Assembly (NCBI GenBank): GCA_024449915.1
Contig: JAMZAV010001996.1
Coordinates: forward strand, 86,219 to 150,218
Length of the DNA: 64,000 nucleotides
Source of the DNA: Sweltsa coloradensis
Lineage: Eukaryota; Arthropoda; Insecta; Plecoptera; Chloroperlidae
Reading direction: 5' to 3'
Every line of letters starts with the position of its first letter. Position 1 is the stretch's first letter. Shown here in pieces: positions 11,040 through 21,765 of this stretch. Below the pieces are notes generated by a model that was not told the DNA's origin, searched no databases, and saw only the letters and a list, made by a program, of their open reading frames with translations. Both the position numbers and the translations under genes were made by a program.

Positions 11040-11112
11040 GTCCCGGTAGCTTAATTGGTAGAGCTATGGCACGTTAAGCCGGAGGTGCTGGGTTCGAACC
11101 CCAGTCGGGGCA
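11040..11112 (+). tRNA. tRNA-Asn(GTT)-like gene or tRNA pseudogene
   Basis: The 73 nt fold as a canonical tRNA. Acceptor GTCCCGG pairs with TCGGGGC (with G-U pairs), discriminator A. The D stem is GCTT/GAGC with loop AATTGGTA, which matches the A box TAGCTTAATTGG. The anticodon arm is ATGGC/GCCGG, variable loop 5 nt, T arm CTGGG-TTCGAAC-CCCAG (B box). The anticodon at 11073-11075 reads GTT. Position 33 is C instead of the near-invariant U, and pair 27-43 is A-G. A functional tRNA-Asn is therefore doubtful. A short inverted repeat flanks it (ATAGCAGTT near 11010, AACTGCTAT near 11125). A pseudogene or element-borne copy is likely. Confidence 0.6.
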
Positions 11113-11496
11113 ATCTTTTTCGACAACTGCTATGAATCAATAACTATGTCCTTAAAGCGGGCGGAGGCTTAAAAACCATATATTCATATATATCACAACT
11201 TGTGACAATCCTGATATAAACGCAAAACAAGCATCGAGAAGTATGTTTGTGTGAGTCCGCTTTCCAAAATATCGACCCCCCGCGCCGGATGGCGTGAAAC
11301 GCCCGCGGGCTGATGTCAAAATCAAAACGACAAAGAACGCATTTAAAATAAACCGTTTGATTTTAATTGGAAATGTATGTAGTGCAAGTTGCAACTGAGT
11401 TCATCGCTATTGGGCAGTTATTCAATTAAACTAGATTATGATACATCGGGGTTAATGGCGTGAATCGTTTAGAAGAGGACAGTTGCCATGTTCGTT
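11113..11496. other. Unassigned sequence
   Basis: Spacer without recognised gene. There is a GC-rich patch near 11275-11310. Nothing links it to the flanking repeats. Confidence 0.4.
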
Positions 11497-11830
11497 TTAA
11501 GAGAGTATAGGACATGACGTTTTAGGCAAGTTGCTGTTCGCTCGGCCGACTGACACCACAGGTGTTTGAAATTTCGAACATACGTCACGAATGTGGTAAT
11601 ATATGGCTCTGCAGTAACACTTTAAATTTTGTTTATAAGTAATTAAAAAAATACTGTTTGTTAAAGCAGATATTAAATTTAACTTGTTCTGTTTTTCTCC
11701 CAACTTGTTTTCAAATGCCTGTATCTTTTGTTGCATGTTGTATAATAAGCTGTAAAGAAAATTGTCTGGACTAGCACCTCCACCAAACTTCAAATATTTT
11801 TTGACTATCGGGCAGGACCCACACAGCACA
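11497..11830 (-). mobile_element. GCTCGGCC-terminus MITE, one-ended copy joined to core repeat
   Basis: The left end (AAGAGAGTATAGGACA, then TTCGCTCGGCC, then CACCACAGGTGTTTGAAATTT and GGCTCTGCAGTAACAC) is the reverse complement of the right half of the MITE at 40034-40389. The other terminus is absent. Instead, from about 11755 the sequence changes to the core repeat GCACCTCCACCA (11774-11785) with AATATTTTTTG downstream, as at 28.6 kb. This is a chimera of two repeat families or a deleted copy. Confidence 0.65.
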
Positions 11831-14632
11831 AACTGTGAATTCGTGAAATTCGTCAATTCGTGAAACTTTATTATACGATTTACAGATTTTACCTGCTCGT
11901 CATGTATTTTATTTATTCGTCTGCACCAAGTTCGAAAATTTGCTTTTAAAATGTAGGATATTGGAATAAATTCTTGAATCTCACAGAAATCGAGTAAATC
12001 GTCAAAATGGAATGTGTTTAATGGATCTCATCGATGGATTCTTATTGGAATGTGTTTAATGGATCTCATCGATGGATTCTTATGTGAAGTTCGAGTGAAT
12101 TATTATGCTAAATGTGTATAAGATAACTCCTTTCCTGGAAAAACAGGCCTTCCTAGCCTCACGACTCCCGTAAGGAGAAATGTCATTTATTTCCATGAAC
12201 TATGTTAGTATGAACGGAATGCTTTGTATTGTATTTCTTTGGTACGAAACTAAAATTATTTCTCAACTATTATTAAGGGGATAAGGGATAAAAGAATGTC
12301 TACCTTTATGCACAGTTTATTTACAGTAATAAATAAGTGCATTTGTTTCTGGCATGATCGTCGTTGTAATTATATTTTATTTTCTACTTTAAACTGTGGT
12401 TGTATTTAAATTCAGTTTCCAGCTACAAGTTTCACCTGAATATCGTTCGAGATGAATGTTTAACCACCTAATATAAAAAAAATGCCATAAACTCAGCCTA
12501 AGCAAAACCGTCACATAAATAAATATCGATCAGGTATCGATTTTAATGCTTACCATTGTCCAAACACCTTAGTGAGCAGACATGCGTCAAGCTTAGGCAG
12601 TTTACGGTACTTCCCGCGCGCAAGTATCCGACATTGAGTGCTTCTGTCACCGCCCTGTATATAGCGTTCCTTGTAAGACGGTGAGTTATCGTTCGTCCGC
12701 CATTAAAGTCAGAGCACTCCGCAGCAGATATTGCACTCTGCCAGAAGCCATTAGCAACGCCGTGCCAACCCATCAAAAATACATTTAGCCAATTTAATTA
12801 GTCTTACGTTGATGGGTGTCTTCGCTTTAGTTCCGGCTAATTGGCGTCTTTTGCTTTCGACGGTTGTCTCACTGACAATGCGCGTGTAGCTGATTGTTCG
12901 CTTGCTAGACGAGGCCGGGGAGACTTAGCTGCGTCTTGTGGGGGGGGGACGAAGATTGGGAGCAGAGGAGGTGTGATATGGTAGCTTGCTGCTGACGAAT
13001 ACTTACGCCTGATTCAAGAGATTTTAAAGGTCTTTAAATACAAGAAATCTTTGAAAGAAAACTCCTGAATGCTAAATCGCAATTTATTTCGCTTTCATTT
13101 TATTTTATTTTATTTAAATTTTATTTAAAGATATATTGAAATAACGAATTCGCTTATTTGCTTGATTATATTTTTAAACATTAATCACCTGTTATTCCTG
13201 TTGTTTTTCAATGTTTTCTTCCAATATATTGAATTATTATTATTCAAGGACAAAATATCTCATTCAAATGGAAGTGTTGTAGTTTGTCATTGTGCATGAT
13301 AATATTTTCCTCACCTTGTATGCTAGAAGTGATCATATAAAGCAGGCTTCATTGTTTTTATGTTGGTAACCTTCTCATGAATAATATACCTCTCTTCAGG
13401 TGTCTTCGTATGTGTATGGTGGTAGTTGTAGTATTAACAAGCTTGCATCGTATTCTGACTGAGGCAAACCTAAACAACATTCAGGTAAGAATGAGCTGAT
13501 GGAGGGCATCGAAACATCGACCCCTCACATGAAACTGTCAGCTACCTCTATCAAGTCGGTTTATACCAGGTGTGCTGACTGTCGGGCTACCTCTATCAAC
13601 TCTCCCTGCATTAATCTGTGAGCTACCTCTATCAACCAGGTGTTGACAACTGTCGGGGTGGCGGGTGCCACTTAGCCCCCCACCCCCTAACAACCCCCAT
13701 GCCCGCCCAAATTATCCCTCATTTAGCCTCCAAGTCAACAGAAATGCTTCTAGCCGTGTAATACGCTTAATTAATTATCATCGTGACGAAATTGATGGAC
13801 TTTTTTATGTCCCTCCCCCCTCCCCCCTCTTTGATAATGAAGTGCTCGTAATGGAATCATTACTGCAGAGTGGCGAGCAAGGGGCGGGGGAAGGGGGGGG
13901 GAGATAAAAGCGATTTCTAGTCCGAGACAATGTTGGCGTTTGTAGAAAAGTGCGGCGGGGCGGTGGGGGGGGGGGGGTCTATTTACACTCGTGGTAATTG
14001 TGTCGAGTTTCCGTTGTACTCACGTGTACGCGTGCAGGCTGACACCCTAACGTCGGTAGACAGTTTTGAAACTTTTTTTTTACATTTCATGATCATACCC
14101 TTGATAATACTAATGTTGGCCTTGACTGATAAATGTGGTATTTTAGGTAGGTTTCAGACATTTGTGTTTCCCCTACCCTTAAGTATTAAAACCACCACAT
14201 TTTAAAACAAATTTCTAACCCCAACCACCTTGGACCTAGCAGAAGACTTTTTAACGACAATTATCATTTTATGTAAATCAATCCAGAAATTTAAAAAAAT
14301 GAGAAATAAACCCTCGCTCATACCTCGTTAGGTAATGACATTCTAAATCGTGTTTAGGTTTCTTACACAATAGAAATATATTTAAACCTAGCTCACCCTC
14401 GATATTAACGCCCTTAAAAAGTGGTTGTGTATTTTATTTTATTTTATTTTATCGTTTTAAGGCACAGTTATATTGTACAACGCTATAACCGCATAGAAAA
14501 TGTTATTCGATATTAATATTCTCGTTATTACTGAGCTTAACTTTGTGGACAAATGCATCTTAACGTCAAGTCGCTTTAACTTGTTCAACATGATAATAAT
14601 TTTAAGTTTTTAGAGCTGCTTAGTATCATTTA
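11831..14632. other. Unassigned sequence with local duplications
   Basis: No gene recognised. A 38-bp perfect tandem duplication lies at 12008-12083. Degenerate repeats of GCTACCTCTATCAA lie at about 13540-13640. G-rich runs occur near 12950, 13895 and 13965, with C-rich runs near 13675 and 13815. A (TTTTA)n run lies near 14434-14452. At 13496 CTGATGG...GAAAC recalls the hammerhead-like blocks but has no stem II. Confidence 0.4.
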
Positions 14633-14848
14633 TTTGATTTAAATCAACAATATCAGTGTTTCAAACCTTGTCAAGCTGGTGAACGGATCACAAACTTTCA
14701 CAAGCGTTTCAGAAAATATAATTCAAAAATTACTTTTAAGAAAACTTTGCCAGTTAGAACTCTAACGTATGTTGCTCAAAATGAAGAAAAAGTGCATTTG
14801 ACTTAAACCAATGATTTTTATTAAATAAAACATTTGATTTAAATCAAA
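14633..14848. mobile_element. Repeat with TTGATTTAAATCAA at both ends, copy 1
   Basis: About 216 bp bounded at both ends by the palindrome TTTGATTTAAATCAA. A second copy at 63234-63453 shares AATATCAGTGTTTCAAA, GGTGA.CGGATCA and GTGCATTTGACTT in the same order. Palindromic ends and a short AT-rich interior fit a MITE. No transposase or clear target duplication was identified. Confidence 0.75.
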
Positions 14849-15288
14849 AACACGCTGGTACGAAACATTCTCTACGCTAGTCCTCGTACCCAAGTGGGCA
14901 GACTGTATTGACACAACTGTATTGTTTACGTATAGATTCAGAATAGTTTTTATACTGTTTGTCTTTTTGGAATTGGTAATTGTGATTTTATCTTGTATAA
15001 CTGTAGTCCATATGATATTATGTATTTGTGTGTAAAATAGCAATTTGCTAAAGTAAATAAACTACTACTACTAAATATTGCCCCCCCCCCCCTGACGGGA
15101 ACCAGCTTGTTCCGGGCAATCATGTTAATGGCTGATCCTCCTGATGTAGGATACCGGGGTCTCCCGAGGGAGTCAGGGATACAACACCCGGGCTATACCT
15201 GCCTCTACTTACTCCAGACAAGATATTCAAATGCTCCGAACAATTGTTTAAAGTTTTCGTAACAAACTTTCCGAGCGGAAACAGGGTG
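14849..15288. other. Unassigned sequence
   Basis: A C homopolymer run lies at about 15080-15092. No gene or known repeat is recognised. Confidence 0.4.
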
Positions 15289-15389
15289 GTCTACAAGTCT
15301 ACAAGTTTACAAGTCTACAAGTCTACAAGTCTACAAGTCTACAAGTCTACAAGTCTACAAGTCTACAAGTCTACAAGTCTACAAGTCTA
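15289..15389. repeat. 8-bp minisatellite (GTCTACAA)n
   Basis: About 12-13 near-perfect GTCTACAA units with one T-for-C variant early in the array. The words GGAAACAGGGTG.TCTACAAG flank it on both sides, so the array looks like internal expansion of a short duplicated segment. Confidence 0.95.
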
Positions 15390-16754
15390 GGAAACAGGGT
15401 GTCTACAAGTCGGGAAAACTGGAAATTGTTTTAATTTATGAAATTTTCTAGTTCCCTCTCAAATTTCGAGCACTAGCCTTCTGGCTACCAATATAATGTG
15501 TCAGCACTGTCAATCATATTACGTCGAGTGTCAAACTCACTTCACATAAATTTACACGAACTTCTATATTTAAAGCAATAGTTGCAAATGCAATTTTGCC
15601 CGGATTTGGAAGGATGCAGTCACAGGGCAAAATAATTTTTGATTGTTGGATTGGATATTGCTTAACGTCTCATATTTAGCACTTTGGCTAATCGAGACGA
15701 TGAGTGGTGATAGATGAGGATGAAGTGTGAACAGAAGGGAGGGGTGGAAACCCGGTACCGACACGTAGCCTACTTCTTTCGAAAAGTACCAAGGAGACCA
15801 ACGGCTTCACGTCCTATCCGAAAGGACGGTGTAACCTTGACAGTCGTATAGTTTCCTCCACTAACCCAGACTGCCGAGCAGACGTCGAGGAGAACGAAGC
15901 CGTTACACTAGCTCTCAAACCCTCGTCTGCTCTAACCAGCGGTGTACGTGTGTTTCAAGGCAGAGCGGACACCCACTCAACCCCTGACCTCGTCCGATGT
16001 TGCTTAACTTCAGTGTTCGAGTGAGAACTGGTTAAACGACCGAGGCTAAATCGCTGGAATATAAGAAACTCTCGCTGTCCCACTGTCTCTAGCCGCGGGT
16101 GTTTCACCAGAACACTTGTTGTGTCTCTCAACTTATGTCCGCGTCACCGTGAAGTCACTTTATCAGATGCCTCGAGAAGAGAAAAGTAATTATCAACTTG
16201 TTACAACTACGTCGCGCGGAGAAATATCTAGTTTTAAGTGGTTCAGCTAAATATTCCTGCTGGAACTTTCTCGTTTAGACCTGGCTGCATCTTTCACCCT
16301 TTATACACTCGTTTTGAAACAGGAAGCTGAGTTGTTCACTTTCTTCGTGAGTTCAATTTGTTTAATGTTTCGCTTCACACTTCGCGTAATTTGACAGTTT
16401 ATTTATTTTTTATTTCATTTTTTATTAATATTTTGCATTCATTTTTTTCATATCATTTAACAGACTAAACATGCCATTATATAAAAAGAAAATATTTGAA
16501 TGCAAGAACAACAAAAAGAGCATTTGCCCTGTAGAACTTTCTTACCTGTTACCCTTGTTATATAATATCCCCAGATTAAAAAAGAACGTCGTATCATGTT
16601 AAAAATTATACATATCAAATAAGCACAACATAATATTAATAAAACATATTATTGCAAAACTCTTCCACATCTACAAAAAATCTATTTAAAAAAATGCTAA
16701 TTAAAAAGTTAACTTAACTAAATAAAGATAGTCTTATATTTATTTTGTTCGTGA
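15390..16754. other. Unassigned sequence
   Basis: No gene recognised. The stretch 15760-16150 is relatively CpG- and GC-rich, and 16380-16740 is very AT-rich. No exon or domain could be read. Confidence 0.4.
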
Positions 16755-16893
16755 GAAACCTGCCTAGGGTGCAATTTCACACCCAACCTAACGTGTGTAA
16801 CTGTAGATATTTTGTAGTTTGGGTAAATGCAAAAGAAATGTAGGGGCTGACTGACTGAGAAAAAACTATGAGAAACCTTCAGTATGGATATTA
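16755..16893 (-). repeat. SINE family 2, copy c (body fragment)
   Basis: It contains CCTAGGGTGCAATT at the left and GAAACCTTCAGTATGGAT at the right, both found in the minus-strand copy at 20170-20408. The tRNA-like head is not contiguous; a head fragment lies 300 bp downstream at 17209. Confidence 0.6.
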
Positions 16894-17208
16894 TTGAATT
16901 GTTTGTTGGTGCAGGGGGACAATCCCATTTTTTTTTTGTAGATTTTGCAATACTTTTAAATTAGGAAAAACTCTCATACAAGCCGTTTCGATGGTGGCAT
17001 TAAAAGGTTCCATTTCTATTCTTACAAATCGCCTTTATGGTCTAAACATGTAAACTTTTTTATTATTATTGCATTTGTATTTAAATTTAAACCTATGAAT
17101 AATTGTTATTAATCAATGAATGTTACTTTTATTCTGTGTCCTTGTGGCAATTTTATCTACCCAACAGAGTTTTGTTTTGTTTAAAAAATAAAAGTTCTCT
17201 CTCTTGCC

Positions 17209-17283
17209 CTTGGCGGGAATCGAACCCGGTACCTCCCGAATCAGACTTTCGCGCGCTACGCTAGAGCTAGGCATGTCGGTCCG
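17209..17283 (-). repeat. SINE family 2, head fragment d
   Basis: The minus-strand tRNA-like head carries a B box complement (GGGAATCGAACCCGG at 17214-17228), CCTCCCGAATCAGACT and GCATGTCGGTC. It matches the head of copies b, f and g. It may be the displaced head of the copy at 16755-16893, separated by an insertion. Confidence 0.7.
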
Positions 17284-18112
17284 GTCAAATGTAGATTGGA
17301 CAACTTTCTTTAACTGAATCATTGAGCAACTTAAACTTAAGACTGTTGGCTAAGCTCTAGAAAGGCTTTGACGCAGAACTCAGAGGTAAAGTCAGGATCA
17401 CTTGGAAGCTAGCTCTATCGTTTGTCCTATCGAGTTGTAGTTAATTGCACCAAAATGTTAAGTAAGAATGTGTCACAGTTGGTATCAAAGCACATTTTCC
17501 AAATACTGCTTATTTTTCTTTTTAACTGACCGTAAATATGACACCAAACAGTTAATTTGTAGTAATTTTCCAATTTTGTCAAGACAAAAATAATTATTTG
17601 AAATTTCAAAATCGGCATGATAGAGACTCGCGCTCATCCTTTGTGAAGAGCCTCCCAAAAATGCAGATTTGTTTGATGAAAACTAAAGGTAAAAAAGCGG
17701 TACGTTCTGTGTGTGAAATCAGCTGGATTTAACGATAGAGCGGTTTTTTAAATGGGCATTTAACATTGTAAAAAAAGTTGGCCCGAGCTTGGCAAACAGT
17801 ATTAATGATTAACATCACTTAATTCAGATAATATTTCCAGGTAAAATACTTTCAGCCTGCATCTTCGTTTGATGTTAATGGTTTTGTTCGTAATTTGAGT
17901 CAAGTATTGATGAATATTTTTATATGAGTTATGGTCTCGTAATGTTAATTTCCTAGTAAACTAAAAGTTATTTTTGGACACGTTGCATAACGCTTGACAT
18001 GTACAGCTTCCCTCGTTGGTGTGCGTCCGCTGTAATGACGTCATTGTAGCGATAACAGCTGCCAATCAAAACCGTCCATAACTCATTGGGTATTTACCTG
18101 CACATGATAAAA

Positions 18113-18114
<2 letters not shown>
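17284..18114. other. Unassigned sequence
   Basis: No recognised gene or repeat. A palindromic TGACGTCA lies at about 18035-18042; it could match a CREB-type site, but nothing nearby supports a promoter. Confidence 0.35.

Positions 18115-18203
<89 letters not shown>
18115..18203. repeat. (ATC)n microsatellite
   Basis: About 29 uninterrupted ATC units abutting a SINE 1 copy truncated exactly at the junction. The long Met run readable on the minus strand is an artefact of this tract. Confidence 0.95.
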
Positions 18204-18463
18204 GGTGACTTTGGAGCCGTCCTAGCAACGAAGCACATAATAAATTCACAGTTGTTCTGAATCGGCCTTGTTGATTCTGGCGTTGATCCGCGGGTGTTCG
18301 CACTGTCCATACCACTGATAGCTATATTTCCTATAAAAAATATCGGTCTTTGGTTGGCTATCGCTCACTCGTCGATTGCGTCGGGGCCTACAGGGTTGGC
18401 TTTTTCGCTTTGTTTTCCCCTTACTGTAAATCAGTTGTATAACTGAGTGGGTAGACTCTAAAT
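18204..18463 (+). repeat. SINE family 1, copy c (head truncated)
   Basis: It begins at CGGTGACTTTGGAGCCGTCC and runs through GATCCGCGGGTGTTCGCACT to GAGTGGGTAGACTCTAAAT. The tRNA-like head is missing and replaced by the (ATC)n tract. Body identity to copies a and b is high. Confidence 0.85.
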
Positions 18464-18489
18464 ATAATTTTATTTATCCCGCTAGAGGC

Positions 18490-18768
18490 AGAAGATTTCT
18501 GACTTCTGATATAAACCTAAGTCCATCTGTTCTTGGCTTAGAAATGTATAAACGACGTGACTTTAGAGCCGTCCTAGCAACGAGGCACTTTCGAAGATTG
18601 TCCCGAATTAGTCTTGTTGATTCTGACCTCGCTTTCAGGTCGAATCGTGTCCAGCTTCATTGATCGGTGTTCCTCGTCCATGTTGTCGGCACCTACAGGG
18701 TTGTCTCGGTCTGCTTCAAGTGTAATGCCCCCTCTGTTTTATGTGACTGAGTGGGTAGACTCTGTACA
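18490..18768 (+). repeat. SINE family 1, copy d (diverged)
   Basis: Begins in TTCTGACTTCTGATATAAAC and continues through TAAGTCCATCTGTTCTTGGC and GAGCCGTCCTAGCAACGAGG to GAGTGGGTAGACTCT. The central body (CGAATCGTGTCCAGCTTCAT, GATCGGTGTT) differs from copies a-c but resembles copy g at 39.5 kb, suggesting a second subfamily. Confidence 0.8.
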
Positions 18769-18776
18769 CAAAAGTA

Positions 18777-19065
18777 TTTATTGAGCGAGCGTCTCCACTT
18801 GACTCTTATGGCTCGAATGTCTGTTTTTTTTTTCTTTCTGTTACTGCTTCGATACAGGTCGCACCGTTTCTCTGATCGACCTGAAATTTTTGCAAACATG
18901 TACATACCACCTAGGCGGTTGCTGTATAATTTTTGAACAAAATCCGATCGTTGGTTATTAAAAATAAAAATGTTTCGATCGTTACGAAATTTTGCAGGGT
19001 CAATGAGTACACCATTCTCTCCTATTTTACAAATTTTCAGCTAAATCGGTCAAGACCTTAAATAC
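18777..19065 (+). mobile_element. Family A element, tandem copy 1
   Basis: Starts TATTGAGCGAGCGTCTCCAC, then CTTGACTCTTATGGCTCGAA, a T run, CGATACAGGTCGCACCGTTT and AAATCGGTCAAGACCTTAAA. It is followed immediately by copy 2. Minus-strand relatives lie at 58442-60182. Function and class are unknown. The end word GAGCGAGCG is shared with family B. Confidence 0.75.
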
Positions 19066-19478
19066 TTATTGAGCGAGCGTAGCGAGCGTCTCCACTTGAC
19101 TCTTATGGCTCGAATGTCTGTTTTTTTTTTTTTTTTTTTTTTCTGTTACTGCTTCGATACAGGTCGCACCGTTTCTCTGATCGACCTGAAATTTTGCACA
19201 CATGTACATACCACCTATGCGGGTTGCTGTATAGTTTTTGAACAAAATCCGATCGTTGGTTATAAAAAAATAATAATAAAAAAAAAAATTCCGATCGTTA
19301 TGAAATTTTGCAGGGTCAATGAGTACAACATTCTCTCCTATTTTACAAATTTTCAGCTAAATCGGTCAAGACCTTAAAGACTTATTGGTATGTAACATTA
19401 TGGGAATGTCGTACTCGGGTCGTGTTGCACGTACCGGTGCTCGCTCAACAACGCGACGGGACTTAAGCGTTTTCCTAG
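19066..19478 (+). mobile_element. Family A element, tandem copy 2, with A/B terminus
   Basis: Repeats copy 1 with high identity, starting TTATTGAGCGAGCGTAGCGA. Beyond CAAGACCTTAAAGACTTATT it continues into GTACTCGGGTCGTGTTGC and ends in the complement of the family B terminus (CGGGACTTAAGCGTTTTCC near 19457-19476). The full A element therefore has one GAGCG-type end and one GGAAAACGCTTAAGTC-type end. Confidence 0.8.
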
Positions 19479-19843
19479 TATAAATTTATCGCCCCTACTC
19501 TCAACGAGGCCGCTTGATCGATGTCGATATTCGTCAGTTTCACACTCAAAGTTAATATATTCATTGTCCGACTTCCTGCTGGAACCTCCCTTGTTTAGCA
19601 TATACCACGTTCATACTGATGCTTGGTAAACATTTCACAGCTGGCATTAACATAAGTTGGTCGTATCGTATCATATCGTACAAGCTCCGCTGAACCATCA
19701 GATCACATCACATCATAACAAACCGAACAGAATCATATTGACATCGAATCATGTTGCTATTTTTAGAAACCTGCATGTTTAAGGTTGATAAAATAATGAA
19801 TAATTATTCTGGGAAGCCTGACCAGTTTTTGTTTATTTGGATT
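19479..19843. other. Unassigned sequence
   Basis: No gene or repeat family recognised. Short CGTATC/CATATCG alternations occur near 19660. Confidence 0.35.
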
Positions 19844-20055
19844 CAAGGACGCGTCAACCGTTAGGTCATAATGCACCACTCTAACCTCCCCTAGGAAACA
19901 TGGTCAGAACCAGCCACTGGTAATTAAGGAGAGGAAGGGAAGATTCTCACGTTGCGGTCGTCATTGTCTTTGTCATCGTTCGTGATGTCATTGTCGTCAT
20001 CGTCGTCGAGGGGTCGTCAAGGGAAGGGGGCAAGGTCCCCGACGACGATTGCCAG
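19844..20055. repeat. Family D repeat, copy 1
   Basis: Begins AAGGACGCGTCAACCGTTAG and GTCATAATGCACCACTCTAA, and ends GGTCCCCGACGACG, with GTCATC/GTCGTC-rich sequence inside. The reverse complement of the same order of words occurs at 28335-28510. Fragments of its start lie at 33994 and 35527. Class unknown. Confidence 0.75.
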
Positions 20056-20169
20056 AGCTCGCCTCTATTTTCAGGGAGTAAAATACTACCCTTCATACTA
20101 GCTGATGTTTGCGAGGTGGACTTTTTCTCTTGAATCGCGTTTTACGATTAGCAGAGCCATGCTCTGGGC

Positions 20170-20408
20170 CAATTCTACCCCGGGCCTAGGGTGCAATTCA
20201 TGTCCCTTTTCATGTGTCTATAGCTAGGTATGTTGCGGATAGGACTATTGTAAAGGGATGAGGACTCAATCCCTTGCATTCGCATTAACGACTGAGGAAA
20301 ACCTCGAAAGAAACCTTCAGTATGATTGCGGGTCTCGACGGGATTCGCACCCGGGACCTTCCGAATCAGAATCGCGCGCTTAACGCTCGAGCCAACACTG
20401 TCGGTTAC
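20170..20408 (-). repeat. SINE family 2, copy b (near full length)
   Basis: On the minus strand the head carries AACCGACAGTGTTGGCTCGA and a B-box-like GGTGCGAATCCCGTCGAGAC. The body contains CATACTGAAGG, TCCCTTTACAATAGTCC and TGCACCCTAGG. The head order matches copies a and g. The B box has GGTGCGAATCC, a likely inactivating change. Confidence 0.8.
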
Positions 20409-21717
20409 TAAGGTTGAGTCCAAAATTGTTTTTTTGTTTTTAATTACAAGGGTTTGCTGACGTGTGGCATGTTGTTATACAACTAAGAGAGTATATCATC
20501 AATTATTGCAATTGAGGATTCCCCTTGTTTTATTCCTCGAAGTCCTTTAACCTAGATCATTTGCAAAAGTGCGGATTGCTGGAGTATATCTAAAGTTGTG
20601 AGATTTTTCATTGATTTCCGCATAAATTAGGTACAAACTATGACAAAATGGGCTTGAAATTCCGTCATAGCATAATAACTTTCTGTCGCCATGTGTGTTT
20701 AAACGAAATTATATTTAAAATAAACACATTTTTAAAACTTGACACAGGTTATATTAAATGTGTTTATTGTAATATATCCAGGTTAATAAGTAGTGCATTG
20801 TGTAAATATATTTAAAATATTTTCTCATTGGCACTTCCATAATTATTTTGTTGAAATCGTGTTCAATCAAATAAAACACAATTTCAATGTAATGTATATG
20901 TATGTATTGCCCATTTTGGAAATTTGACTTGACGCATCTGATTTTTTCCTGCTACTTCTGTATAAAGAATTTGATGGTCTAAATGCACTTTGTGTTTCAA
21001 GTTTATTATTTAAATGCACTCTTTTATGCGACAAAAGACGACCCTTATATTTCCAAAACGAACAGTTACATTTAAAAAGAGTTAAACACACTTATTAGCG
21101 ATTCGAGTCGCGAGAAAAGTGCTAATTCCGAGGAAACTTTAATTGCTTCAACTAAGTAAGTTTCGTCTATCGCTGTGAATAAGAAAATAATTCTGAATCA
21201 GGGTGGAAACTTATTTCAAATAAAAGTCATCCGTTCAACTTGTTAATGGGTCTGATTGGTGCAGTAAAAGTAATTAAAGTCTCTCTCTCACTGGAGACAA
21301 AGGGCTGCAGCGCCGAACGTGTTCAAAGTTTTTACTAGCTCGTCTAATTCTCATAATCTAGAGGGGGATTTAAATAGAGTCTTAAATGCAGAATAATGTG
21401 CATATTTATTTAAAAGTATTTATTAAAGGGTTAAGCAATGAAGCACTTAATGGCAAGAATTGAGCACAAAGCGTTAAGATGTGACTGACAAACAGGAGAC
21501 AGATTTCAAACTCTGGTTCTTAGATGGAATATAGATCTTTGCTCCTATGCTATTTAATGTTCATTACTGTTCAATGCAATGAATGTGAATTTTTGTTCAC
21601 AGTAAATTTTCTATAAATACATATTGGTTTTAAATCAATCTAATTTTGGCATACAAGCATAGATTTATGCAATATGAAGAGCTTCGTGTAAAGTATAAAA
21701 TAAATAAATTCGTATAT
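20409..21717. other. Unassigned AT-rich sequence
   Basis: About 1.3 kb with no recognised gene, RNA or repeat. AT content is high between 20600 and 21100. Confidence 0.4.
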
Positions 21718-21765
21718 AGAGTCTACCCACTCAGCCATATAACCGATTTTCAGATAATTTAATAC
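21718..21765 (-). repeat. SINE family 1, copy e (3' end only)
   Basis: Only the terminal ~48 bp are present: AGAGTCTACCCACTCAGCCA and ACCGATTTTCAG, preceded by a TAAATAAAT tail. It is a severely 5'-truncated copy. Confidence 0.75.

Noticed and set aside
13496..13520. CTGATGG...GAAAC as another hammerhead
   Set aside because: Position 9 of the core is G instead of A, and no stem II can form between the blocks.
18035..18042. TGACGTCA as a CRE promoter element
   Set aside because: An isolated 8-mer with no transcript or promoter context.
18083..18310. Poly-Met frame
   Set aside because: Produced by the (ATC)n microsatellite read on the minus strand.
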